This document shows positions 1-6,326 of a stretch of 11,478 bases of DNA, piece after piece. Below the pieces are notes generated by a model, which was given only the letters and a program-made list of their open reading frames with translations, was not told the origin of the DNA and did not search any database. Source of the stretch: an uncultured Bacilli bacterium (lineage in GTDB: Bacteria > Bacillota_I > Bacilli_A > RF39 > UBA660); contig CALVIK010000058.1 of NCBI GenBank assembly GCA_944329545.1, positions 1 to 11,478 of the forward strand, in the 5' to 3' direction. How positions within the stretch are numbered: position 1 is the stretch's first letter; the number at the start of each line of letters is the position of its first letter. The position numbers were made by a program, and so were the translations under genes.

Positions 1-444
1 TTGTCCTTTCAATGTACAAATAGGAGAGTTATCATAATTATCAACACAAACAATATTTTTTTCAAAATCTATATCTTTTCCAAGCGGCGTACTATAACTT
101 TTTTGAAGCCAAACAACAGGCTTTTCCATATCGACAATTTTTATAGTAAAAGTTCCCCTTCTTTTTTTATCATCTTTGTTTAAATATATAAAAGAAACTT
201 CTTGTTTTCCTAATCTTTCATTGTCTATTTTATCTTCAGAAAGTATTTTTCCTTCAATATTTTTTATAAAATTTTGAACCTTTATTTCACTATAAACTTC
301 AGCTTTTAAGTTTTTCTTAAGTGTAAAACCAGAATTATCGTCAACTATACGGTTGTTTAAGTAAATTAGCAATAATGTTACTATTATAATAGTAATTATT
401 AGTATAACGATAATGTTTCTTTTCTTGTTTTTTTCTTTGTTCAC
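1..444 (-). CDS. Membrane-anchored protein with Ig-like domain, 3' end outside window
   Basis: An open frame of 148 codons runs off the left edge with no stop, so the product is incomplete. The start is GTG at 442-444, with an AAGGAAG ribosome site (453-459) 8 bases upstream; an in-frame TTG just before it is less well spaced. The protein opens with a basic stretch (NKEKNKKR), then one strongly hydrophobic helix at about residues 10-29, typical of a signal anchor with the rest outside the cell. Residues 101-141 (IKIVDMEKPVVW, then DNYDNSP) look like the bacterial Ig-like/DUF5011-type fold found on Firmicutes surface proteins. In such proteins the C-terminal part is often a peptidase such as an M15 D,D-carboxypeptidase, but that part lies outside the window, so no enzymatic role is claimed. 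It is divergent from the LRR remnant next to it. Confidence 0.7.
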   Translation of the reverse strand, partial: MNKEKNKKRNIIVILIITIIIVTLLLIYLNNRIVDDNSGFTLKKNLKAEVYSEIKVQNFIKNIEGKILSEDKIDNERLGKQEVSFIYLNKDDKKRRGTFTIKIVDMEKPVVWLQKSYSTPLGKDIDFEKNIVCVDNYDNSPICTLKGQ

Positions 445-469
445 CAAACTCACTTCCTTTATTAGTATA

Positions 470-478
470 ATTTTATCA
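470..478 (-). promoter_or_regulatory. Extended -10 promoter of the Ig-like-domain gene
   Basis: On the minus strand the sequence reads TGATAAAAT, a TGN extension joined to a TAAAAT -10 box. No good -35 was found at 16-18 bases, as is common for extended -10 promoters. Transcription would start near 463, giving a leader of about 19 bases that holds the AAGGAAG ribosome site. The same TGATARAAT core precedes parA and ung. Confidence 0.45.
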
Positions 479-524
479 AATTATGTAAAGATTAGCTATT
501 AAATTTGTAAATTTTCTGTCCTTT

Positions 525-740
525 TTACCGCCAACGCTTACCACTATTGAAGACAGTGCCTTTGCTTGGTGCTATAACATAAATATTACTATTCCTGAAA
601 GTGTCACTTATATTAGTCCAAGTGCTTTTAGATACTCAACCGGTACTATTAATATTAATAAATCGGCAAATAGCATAGAAGGCGCCCCTTGGGGTGGCGA
701 TAATATAACAATAAATTGGCAAACTAAAACTAGTAATTAG
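525..740 (+). pseudogene. 3' remnant of a BspA-like leucine-rich-repeat surface protein
   Basis: Plus-strand codons 525-737 read as the end of a BspA/LRR_5 protein. LPPTLTTIEDSAF is followed by ITIPESVTYISPSAF, the usual 23-residue-type repeat with the I-x-x-x-A-F signature. Then comes the cap segment ININKSANSIEGAPWGG and ITINW, and a TAG stop. Family members are normally several hundred residues long with a signal peptide; here only 71 codons remain. The frame continues upstream to a TAA at 486-488 with no ATG, GTG or TTG start and no repeat similarity, and the promoter of the divergent gene occupies the adjoining DNA. I read it as a truncated relic left by deletion or recombination. Such proteins in gut Firmicutes are usually linked to surface adhesion. 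It is the only plus-strand coding remnant in the window. Confidence 0.8.
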
Positions 741-764
741 TCTTTAATACAAATTGCTAGTTTT
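726..764. terminator. Hairpin between convergent genes, probably bidirectional
   Basis: AAAACTAGTAATT (726-738) pairs with AATTGCTAGTTTT (752-764) over 13 positions, one of them a G-T/A-C position, around a 13-base loop. T runs follow on both sides: TTTTATT on the plus strand and TTTTAGTTT on the minus strand. It overlaps the stop of the plus-strand LRR remnant and lies just after the stop of the minus-strand ATPase gene, so it could end both transcripts. The stem is AT-rich, so efficiency is uncertain. Confidence 0.55.
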
Positions 765-765
765 A

Positions 766-1962
766 TTAATCACTAAGTAAGAAATCAATAATATTAATGA
801 CTTTGATACCATCTATCTCTTTATTTTTGACTTTATCCATAGTTAAAATTATCTTAGGATAATTATCATTAATTGCTAATAACGATTTTTTTTCTCTATT
901 TTCTACTTTTTCATCTAAAATACTTCGAGAAACTTGAAAATAAATCCTTTCATTAGGTTTCATCGCAATAAAATCAATTTCTATTTCATTATACTTTCCT
1001 ACATAAACTTCATATCCTCGGCGTAAAAGCTCAATATAAACTAAATTTTCATAACTACTACCACTATCAAAAGAAGAAAGACCATCTATAATATTTCTTA
1101 ATCCATTATCAACAAAATAATATTTTCCTTGTGTTTTTAACAGTTGTTTTCCTTTTAGTTCATAGCGAGGTACACGATATATGAAATATGCATTTTCTAA
1201 CATTTGTAAATATGCATCAATTGTTTCATTACTAATAGTAACCCCACTTTTTTTCATAAAATCAGCAATAGTATATGGAGTCGTTAAATTACCAATAACT
1301 GAAGCCATATATTTGATTAAATTATCTAAAAAAACAACATCTTTTATTTTATTTCTATTAATAACATCTTTTTTTAATACAACTTCTTTTAAATCACTTA
1401 AATAATTTATCATTAAAGTTTCATTGTCATGCATATTTACCAGCATTGGCATTCCACCATATTTTAAATATATTTCAAATTTTTCTTCTTTATCTTCTTT
1501 AGTAAATGGATACACTTGAATAAATTCCTTAAATGAAAATGGATATATTTTAATAGTCAAAACTCGCCCGGCTAGTAAAGTAGTAAGCTCACTTGATAAA
1601 AGATAAGCATTAGAGCCAGTAATATAAATATCACAGTTAATATCCACAAGTAAAGAATTAACTGCTTTTTCCCAAGAATCGACATTTTGCACTTCATCTA
1701 ATAAAATATATTTCTTGTTATTTGATTCTTCTTTTGTAATATAACTATATAAATCTTTATAATCTTTAATGTCATACCATTTAGCACTTTCAAAATTCAT
1801 ATATATAATATCTTCTTTTTTAATATTTTGTGAAAGCAAATAATCTTTATATTGTAATAACAAGGTACTTTTGCCGCATCTTCTTACCCCGGTAATAACT
1901 TTTATTAAATTTAAATCTTTGGTCTCTTTTAATTTATTTAAATAAAAATCTCTTTGATACAT
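766..1962 (-). CDS. AAA-family ATPase with DUF4143 C-terminal domain
   Basis: The 398-residue protein has the AAA_14 plus DUF4143 layout. The Walker A is GVRRCGKST (residues 25-33), the Walker B is YILLDE (85-90), and ITGSNAYLL (114-122) carries the sensor-like GSN. A winged-helix-like middle (about 205-265) is followed by the DUF4143 part with YYFVDNGLRN (281-290), YENLVYIELLRRGYEVY (304-320) and EIEIDFIA (326-333). The last segment resembles a PD-(D/E)XK nuclease core, but the usual E-x-K strand reads QVS (343-345), so nuclease activity is doubtful. The role of this widespread, often horizontally moved family is not settled, and I assign no pathway. The start is ATG at 1960-1962, preceded by GGTGATG. 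The gene is a single transcription unit with its own strong promoter, flanked by hairpins and by relics of plus-strand sequence. Confidence 0.9.
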   Translation of the reverse strand: MYQRDFYLNKLKETKDLNLIKVITGVRRCGKSTLLLQYKDYLLSQNIKKEDIIYMNFESAKWYDIKDYKDLYSYITKEESNNKKYILLDEVQNVDSWEKAVNSLLVDINCDIYITGSNAYLLSSELTTLLAGRVLTIKIYPFSFKEFIQVYPFTKEDKEEKFEIYLKYGGMPMLVNMHDNETLMINYLSDLKEVVLKKDVINRNKIKDVVFLDNLIKYMASVIGNLTTPYTIADFMKKSGVTISNETIDAYLQMLENAYFIYRVPRYELKGKQLLKTQGKYYFVDNGLRNIIDGLSSFDSGSSYENLVYIELLRRGYEVYVGKYNEIEIDFIAMKPNERIYFQVSRSILDEKVENREKKSLLAINDNYPKIILTMDKVKNKEIDGIKVINIIDFLLSD

Positions 1963-1980
1963 AAATTCATCACCAATTAT

Positions 1981-2009
1981 ATTATATTCAAATGTTTTTT
2001 TCTTGTCAA
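1981..2009 (-). promoter_or_regulatory. Consensus sigma-A-type promoter of the DUF4143 ATPase gene
   Basis: On the minus strand a perfect -35 TTGACA (2004-2009) and a perfect -10 TATAAT (1981-1986) are separated by exactly 17 bases. Transcription would begin about 12 bases before the ATG, leaving just enough leader for the GGTGATG ribosome site. It is the best promoter match in the window and implies strong, possibly constitutive expression unless the inverted repeat that starts inside the -35 acts as an operator. Confidence 0.8.
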
Positions 2010-2053
2010 GTTTTACGGTTACAGCCGCAAAACTTTTTTATTTTTGTTTTTTT
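2008..2053 (+). terminator. Orphan plus-strand terminator-like hairpin
   Basis: AAGTTTTACGG (2008-2018) pairs with CCGCAAAACTT (2025-2035), with one A/C mismatch and a 6-base loop (TTACAG). On the plus strand it runs directly into a T tract (six T, A, five T, G, seven T). This is the form of an intrinsic terminator for plus-strand transcription, but no plus-strand gene lies upstream. Its left arm overlaps the -35 of the minus-strand ATPase promoter by two bases, so a second reading is an operator for that promoter. Confidence 0.5.
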
Positions 2054-2060
2054 GCCACCA

Positions 2061-2085
2061 AAATAAAAAACGCCTTAAGCGTTTT
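2061..2085 (-). terminator. Intrinsic terminator of the parA-abgT operon
   Basis: Read on the minus strand, AAAACGC, a 5-base loop and GCGTTTT (stem arms 2079-2085 and 2067-2073) are followed by TTATTTT. The stem overlaps the TAA of the AbgT gene (2084-2086). A good stem plus U tract makes this the clear end of the five-gene operon. Confidence 0.8.
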
Positions 2086-3598
2086 ACAAGGTTGGTGTTG
2101 CTTCTGGTCCTAAAGGAAGGCCAATAATAAACCAACCAATTATAATTAAAAACCAAATAACCGCGAATAACAAGACAGTTGGCCTTAATAGTTTTAAAGT
2201 TCCAAAAACAGTAATTTTATTACTTTCTTTATCATTGTATTTTTCCACAAACGCTAACATCACAATAAAATATATAAATAGTGGTGTAAGTCCTTTACCA
2301 ATACTATCAGCTGCTTTAAAAATCATTTGTGTAAAATCAGGCGTAATATTAGCTTTCATAAATAATGGAACTAATATTGGTGCCGCTAAAGTCCATTTGG
2401 CTACTGAATCTGGCATTAAGAAAGAAATGACAATTATCACAAGCATCATTGTTAAAATTAATGGAATACCTGTAAATTCCAAAGAACTCATAAAAGAAAT
2501 TAATAAAGCACCAACTACTTCACCTAAATTAGTAAAATCTAAAATACTAACAAGTAATGATACAAAGAACATTAAAACAAACATATAGCCTAGGTTATCA
2601 AATTCTTTGGATAAACCAACGCTAAAATCATTAGTATTTTTAATGTTTTTAGAAACAAAGCCATAAATTCCTGAACATACCATAAAGATAATTAAGAAAA
2701 CAAACATAAAGGCATCAGTAAATGGTGCTCCGCCACCTAATAACTGCGCAATATAATCTTCTTCAGTTTTATCAAGCAGTAAGCCTGAACAAGGAAGACC
2801 TGGAATAATCAAATAAATAAATAAAGCTACTAATAAAACAAAAGCAATACTACTTACAAATAAACCTTTTCTTGAATAAACTAAATTATCTTCTTCTTTA
2901 ATGGAATCTTTTACTTTTGGTTTTAAAACATTTTCAATAATAATAGTACCAATTATTGTTAAAATAAAGGTTGCTGCTAGCATAATATACAAATTAGACC
3001 AAGCGTTAAAAACATAACTAGCATCGACATCAGCTTTAGCCGCCGCACTTGTTAAAAGACCTAATTGATAATCATCAAAATTAAAAACTAAGCCCGCGCC
3101 ATAACCTAAAGTAATACCAATAAATGCTGTAAATATACCTAAAACCGAATTTCTACCCATATATTGATAAATAACAGCCACCAAAGGTAAAATAACAATA
3201 TAACTATAAACACCTAAAAAAGAAGAAATGATACCAATAAATAAAGTTACAAATGTAACAATAGCTGGTTTTAATCTTCTAAGTGGTAAAAAGATAGCTT
3301 TTAAAAGGCCACTCGCTTTACCAATAGAAACAGCCATTAAAGAAATAACTATTAAAACTAATGGCTCGAAATTTTTAAAACTATCGACAGGCGAACTAAA
3401 AAAATATTTAAACCCTTCTTCAGAAAAAATACTGTTTACTGCTGTTGTTGATGTTTCTAAAATTCCGTTTGTAATCGAAGTTATTTCGGCTCTAACGCCA
3501 AAAAGATTACAGATAGTGCTGATAACAATTATTAGTAAAGTTAAAGCAATAATGGTAATTACTGGCCCTAATAATAATTTATTTTTGCGTTTCGTCAT
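2084..3598 (-). CDS. AbgT-family transporter (p-aminobenzoyl-glutamate / antimetabolite type)
   Basis: The 504-residue multi-spanning membrane protein has the usual AbgT length and landmarks. FEPLVLIVISLMAVSIGKASGLL spans about residues 77-99. ILPLVAVIYQYMGRNSVLGI is followed by GYGAGLVFNFDDYQLGLLTSAA (about 136-186). The conserved late motif PDSVAKWTLAAPILVPLFM (396-414) precedes TQMIFKAADSIGKGLTPL (423-440), and the end is GLPLGPEA. Characterised family members either take up p-aminobenzoyl-glutamate (E. coli AbgT) or export sulfonamide-like antimetabolites (MtrF, YdaH); the sequence does not tell which. The ATG at 3596-3598 has a strong GGGAGGT site and lies 20 bases inside the end of the DUF951 gene, so translation is probably coupled. 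It is the last gene of the parAB operon. Substrate is uncertain; family assignment is firm. Confidence 0.85.
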   Translation of the reverse strand: MTKRKNKLLLGPVITIIALTLLIIVISTICNLFGVRAEITSITNGILETSTTAVNSIFSEEGFKYFFSSPVDSFKNFEPLVLIVISLMAVSIGKASGLLKAIFLPLRRLKPAIVTFVTLFIGIISSFLGVYSYIVILPLVAVIYQYMGRNSVLGIFTAFIGITLGYGAGLVFNFDDYQLGLLTSAAAKADVDASYVFNAWSNLYIMLAATFILTIIGTIIIENVLKPKVKDSIKEEDNLVYSRKGLFVSSIAFVLLVALFIYLIIPGLPCSGLLLDKTEEDYIAQLLGGGAPFTDAFMFVFLIIFMVCSGIYGFVSKNIKNTNDFSVGLSKEFDNLGYMFVLMFFVSLLVSILDFTNLGEVVGALLISFMSSLEFTGIPLILTMMLVIIVISFLMPDSVAKWTLAAPILVPLFMKANITPDFTQMIFKAADSIGKGLTPLFIYFIVMLAFVEKYNDKESNKITVFGTLKLLRPTVLLFAVIWFLIIIGWFIIGLPLGPEATPTL

Positions 3599-3788
3599 TT
3601 TGACCTCCCACTACTTTTTTTAATTTTTTATTAAATTCTATTCTTGGCATCATAATAGAACGATAGCATCCTAAACATTTTATTTTAACATCAGCTCCAA
3701 GCCGAATAATTTCCCATTTGTTTTCACCGCAAGGATGAGCTTTTTTCATTATAACAATATCTCCCAGTTTATAATTATTTTGCATCAT
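3579..3788 (-). CDS. DUF951 family small Cys-containing protein (YyzM-like)
   Basis: This 69-residue protein matches the DUF951 pattern: YKLGDIVIMKKAHPCG (6-21), NKWEIIRLGADVKIKCLGC (23-41), then R-S-I-M-M-P-R. Cys20 in HPCG and the Cys38-x2-Cys41 pair suggest a small metal-binding fold with an incomplete ligand set, possibly completed by a His or by dimerisation (inference). The function of the family is unknown. In Bacillus subtilis the homologue yyzM lies in the origin region near ychF (yyaF), and the gene often sits close to parB in Firmicutes, as here. Two adjacent ATGs (3786-3788 and 3783-3785) are possible starts; GGTGAT upstream favours the first. It overlaps the mscS-like gene by 14 bases and the AbgT gene by 20. 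Confidence 0.85.
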   Translation of the reverse strand: MMQNNYKLGDIVIMKKAHPCGENKWEIIRLGADVKIKCLGCYRSIMMPRIEFNKKLKKVVGGQNDETQK

Positions 3789-4560
3789 GAATCACCACTT
3801 GTTTAAATGGAATATCAATATTAGCTTTCTGACATTCTCTTAAAATAACTTGCCAAGCATCTCTTTTACAAGGAAAATCCATACCTGGTTTACATTCCGC
3901 ATATATTCTATATGTTACTGCATCATCACTTAATTCTTGAATACCTAAAAGTTGAACTTTAGAAATCAAATATGGGAATTTATTCATCTCTTCACAAATT
4001 TTATCTAATAAAATTTTTACTTTTTCTGGATCTGAATTATAAGCAATACCAAAATCAATTAAAGCAATAGAAGAATAACGACTGTAATTAATTACTTCAT
4101 TAATATTTCTATTAGCAATAATTTTAATTTCACCAGTATAAGCTCGAATAACCGTATTTTGCAGTCCAACATCGATAACATCGCCCCTAAAAGTACCAAT
4201 TTGAATATTATCCCCAACATCAAACTCATCTTCAAATATAATAGCCGCTCCGGCAATTACATCTTTTAAAGTATCTTGAACAGCTAAACCAGCAACAAGA
4301 CCAACAATACCCAAAGAAGCTATTAAAGCTTTAGTATCAACACCCCAAACACTAATGATTGTTAAAACCGCTAAAATTAAAATAATTGTGCGAATAATAT
4401 TATTAATTACTTTCATAATTGTTATTGATTTTTTATGTTTCGCTTTTTTTACTCTTTTAGCAAAAAGACCATTAATTATTTTTTTAACAATAAAATAAAT
4501 AATAAATGAAACAGTAATTATAATCGCACTAGTAATAATTCTTTCTAAAAATGTTTCCAT
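3775..4560 (-). CDS. mscS: Small-conductance mechanosensitive channel, MscS family
   Basis: The 261-residue protein has three hydrophobic segments (about 8-30, 52-72 and 76-106). The third, pore-lining type helix contains GIVGLVAGLAVQDTLKDVIAGAAIIFEDEFDVGDNI, the signature that joins MscS TM3 to the beta domain (84-119). FRGDVIDVGLQNTVIRAYTGEIKIIANRNI (124-153) is the conserved beta domain, followed by an alpha/beta C-terminal domain. The channel opens under membrane tension and releases osmolytes during hypo-osmotic shock. The short three-helix form resembles Bacillus YkuT-type members more than the larger MscK-like ones. It starts 4 bases after the parB stop, with AAAGGAA inside the parB end, and its end overlaps the DUF951 gene, so it is embedded in the operon. 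Confidence 0.92.
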   Translation of the reverse strand: METFLERIITSAIIITVSFIIYFIVKKIINGLFAKRVKKAKHKKSITIMKVINNIIRTIILILAVLTIISVWGVDTKALIASLGIVGLVAGLAVQDTLKDVIAGAAIIFEDEFDVGDNIQIGTFRGDVIDVGLQNTVIRAYTGEIKIIANRNINEVINYSRYSSIALIDFGIAYNSDPEKVKILLDKICEEMNKFPYLISKVQLLGIQELSDDAVTYRIYAECKPGMDFPCKRDAWQVILRECQKANIDIPFKQVVIHDAK

Positions 4561-4564
4561 TATA

Positions 4565-5443
4565 TCATTCCTTTATATTTAAAATTTCTAAAATTCTATT
4601 TAAATCGGCATTATTAGTAAAAGAAATTATTAATTTTTTATCTTTTATTTTAATTTTTGTATCTAATTTATCACGAAGTAAATCTTCTACATAACGATAT
4701 TCATTACTTTTAGCTTTTTTACTTATTTCATGACTTCTTGGAGCCTTATCACTTATTTTTTCAAGCTCTCTTACTGATATTTTCATATCAGCTATATTAT
4801 TAGCTAGCTTGATAACTTCTTCTTCATTTTCTAATTTACTAAGAACCCTGGCATGACCCATGGTTATTTTACCATCTTCAATTAATTTTTGCACTTCTTT
4901 TGGTAATCTTAAAAGACCAATTATATTAGTAATATGACTTCGACTTTTACTTACTTTTTTAGCAAGTTCTTCTTGCGTAATATTTAATTTTTCAATTAAA
5001 CTTTTATAAGCTTTAGCTTCTTCTAAGACATTTAAATTTTCTCTTTGTAAATTTTCAAGTAAAGCAATTTCGGCCATTTGATTATCAGTAAACTGTCTAA
5101 TTAAAGCTGGAATAGTTTTTTTACCAGCCATTTTAGAAGCTCTAACCCTTCTTTCTCCAGCAATTATTTCATAACCTTTTATACTTTTTTTAACAATAAT
5201 TGGCTGAAAAACCCCGTGTTCTTTTATTGAATCTGCTAGTTCTTTCAAAGCATCTTCATCAAACACTTGTCTTGGTTGATAAGGATTTGGTCGAAGTTCA
5301 TCTAAATTGATTTCGGTAACTTCTTCACCTTTAGCATCTTCGTATATTTGTTTTTCAAAATTGCTCATTTGTCCAGTATTTAAATTTTCTAAATCAAATA
5401 ATTGTTCTAAACCTTTACCCAAAGCTCTTTTTTTATTTTCCAT
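4565..5443 (-). CDS. parB: Chromosome-partitioning protein ParB (Spo0J)
   Basis: ParB binds parS sites near the origin and spreads as a CTP-dependent clamp, working with ParA in origin segregation. The 292-residue protein has the usual chromosomal form. It has an N-terminal ALGKGLEQLF tag (7-16), through which ParA is contacted, then the ParB/Srx nucleotide-binding domain with LRPNPYQPR (50-58), GVFQPIIV (77-84) and GERRVRA (96-102), and ENLQRENLN (130-138). A helix-turn-helix is at about 157-178 (TQEELAKKVSKSRSHITNII), and a C-terminal dimer domain ends the protein. GERR is the arginine-rich CTP-binding box. The ATG overlaps the end of parA by 11 bases, with GAGGTG upstream. I found no consensus parS (TGTTTCACGTGAAACA) in the window. 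Confidence 0.96.
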   Translation of the reverse strand: MENKKRALGKGLEQLFDLENLNTGQMSNFEKQIYEDAKGEEVTEINLDELRPNPYQPRQVFDEDALKELADSIKEHGVFQPIIVKKSIKGYEIIAGERRVRASKMAGKKTIPALIRQFTDNQMAEIALLENLQRENLNVLEEAKAYKSLIEKLNITQEELAKKVSKSRSHITNIIGLLRLPKEVQKLIEDGKITMGHARVLSKLENEEEVIKLANNIADMKISVRELEKISDKAPRSHEISKKAKSNEYRYVEDLLRDKLDTKIKIKDKKLIISFTNNADLNRILEILNIKE

Positions 5444-6218
5444 TACGACTAATCACCTCTTTTGCTAAATTAATGTAAGCTTCCGCCCCTCTACTTTTCG
5501 GGTCATAAGCAATAATTGGTTTGCCATGACTAGGCGCTTCGGAAAGTCTTACTAGTCTTGGAATAATTGTATCATACACTCTTTCTTTAAAATAACTTTT
5601 AATATCTTGCACAACTTCTAAACCTAAATTAGTTCGATTATCAAGCATTGTAAGAAGTACTCCTTCAATATCTAAAGTAGGATTTAAAGTTTTTTGCGCT
5701 AGCATAATAGAATTTAATAGCTGCATAATTCCTTCTAAAGCAAAAAATTCACATTGGACAGGAATTATAACTGAATTAGCTGCTGTTAGCGCATTTGTCG
5801 TTAAAATTCCTAGAGATGGCGGACAATCAATTATAATATAATCAAAAGTATCTCTAGCTATTTCTAAATGCTTTTTTAACTGCGTATTTTTTGAAAAATC
5901 CGGATCAATTCTACTTTGTTCCATTAGTTCAATATCCGCCCCAGCTAAGCTAATTGTTGCCGGAATAATATATAAATTTTTAAACTTAGTTTTTTTAATT
6001 ACATCTTTAAGTTCAGCCTCACCAATTAATAAATCATATATACTTTTTTTAATATCGGCTTTATCAATACCAAGTCCGGTAGTACTATTTCCTTGCGGAT
6101 CTAAGTCGATAAGTAATACTCTTTTACCTAAAACACCTAATGAGGCTGATAAATTAATACTGGAAGTTGTTTTACCAACTCCCCCTTTTTGATTAACTAA
6201 AGCTATTACTTTTCCCAT
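5433..6218 (-). CDS. parA: Chromosome-partitioning ATPase ParA (Soj)
   Basis: This is a Walker-type ATPase that binds DNA non-specifically in its ATP dimer form and, with ParB, moves origins; in Bacillus, Soj also controls DnaA. With the chosen start it has 261 residues. The deviant Walker A is KGGVGKTT (11-18), the A' motif is LLIDLDPQGNSTTGLG (35-50) and the Walker B region is IIIDCPPSLG (128-137). I prefer the ATG at 6216-6218 (MGKVIALVNQ) over one four codons upstream (6228-6230). GGTGG lies 5 bases before it, and MGK directly before the first beta strand is normal for the family. The earlier start would add only MVVY. It is the first gene of the parA-parB-mscS-DUF951-abgT operon, with a promoter near 6255. 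Confidence 0.96.
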   Translation of the reverse strand: MGKVIALVNQKGGVGKTTSSINLSASLGVLGKRVLLIDLDPQGNSTTGLGIDKADIKKSIYDLLIGEAELKDVIKKTKFKNLYIIPATISLAGADIELMEQSRIDPDFSKNTQLKKHLEIARDTFDYIIIDCPPSLGILTTNALTAANSVIIPVQCEFFALEGIMQLLNSIMLAQKTLNPTLDIEGVLLTMLDNRTNLGLEVVQDIKSYFKERVYDTIIPRLVRLSEAPSHGKPIIAYDPKSRGAEAYINLAKEVISRNGK

Positions 6219-6223
6219 ATATA

Positions 6224-6228
6224 CCACC
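6224..6228 (-). promoter_or_regulatory. Ribosome binding site that decides the parA start
   Basis: GGTGG on the minus strand lies 5 bases before the ATG at 6216-6218. It overlaps the alternative upstream ATG (6228-6230) by one base, and no comparable site precedes that upstream ATG. This supports the shorter ParA. Confidence 0.6.
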
Positions 6229-6254
6229 ATTTTCCATAATATTTAGCTATATAC

Positions 6255-6263
6255 ATTTTATCA
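6255..6263 (-). promoter_or_regulatory. Extended -10 promoter of the parA operon
   Basis: The minus strand reads AATTATGATAAAAT, holding a TGN-TAAAAT extended -10. A -35-like TTGATA lies 21 bases upstream, too far to be canonical. The predicted start near 6248 gives a leader of about 30 bases to the chosen parA ATG. The 14-base core differs by a single base from that upstream of ung. Confidence 0.45.
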
Positions 6264-6290
6264 TAATTTGTCATATAAATCTATCAATTT

Positions 6291-6326
6291 TCGAAAAAAT
6301 AAAAAATACAGAAATTAATCTGTATT
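6291..6326 (-). terminator. Intrinsic terminator after the thioester adhesin gene
   Basis: On the minus strand AATACAGA (6319-6326) and TCTGTATT (6305-6312) form an 8-bp stem with a 6-base loop, followed by TTTTATTTTTTCG. The stem takes in two bases of the TAA at 6325-6327. It insulates the parA promoter just downstream. Confidence 0.75.

Noticed and set aside
1..183. Plus-strand open frame at the left edge
   Set aside because: The minus-strand frame here has a start, ribosome site, signal anchor and Ig-like motif; the plus frame has none of these.
1181..1405. Plus-strand open frame of 74 codons
   Set aside because: It is antisense to the DUF4143 ATPase, has no recognisable features and no promoter.
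2235..3623. Plus-strand open frames at 2235-2588 and 3228-3623
   Set aside because: They lie antisense inside the well-supported AbgT gene, have no family-like residues and no ribosome sites; they are mirror frames of hydrophobic codons.
4565..6300. parS site near parAB
   Set aside because: No sequence close to TGTTTCACGTGAAACA was found by eye; a computed search with mismatches could still find a weak one.
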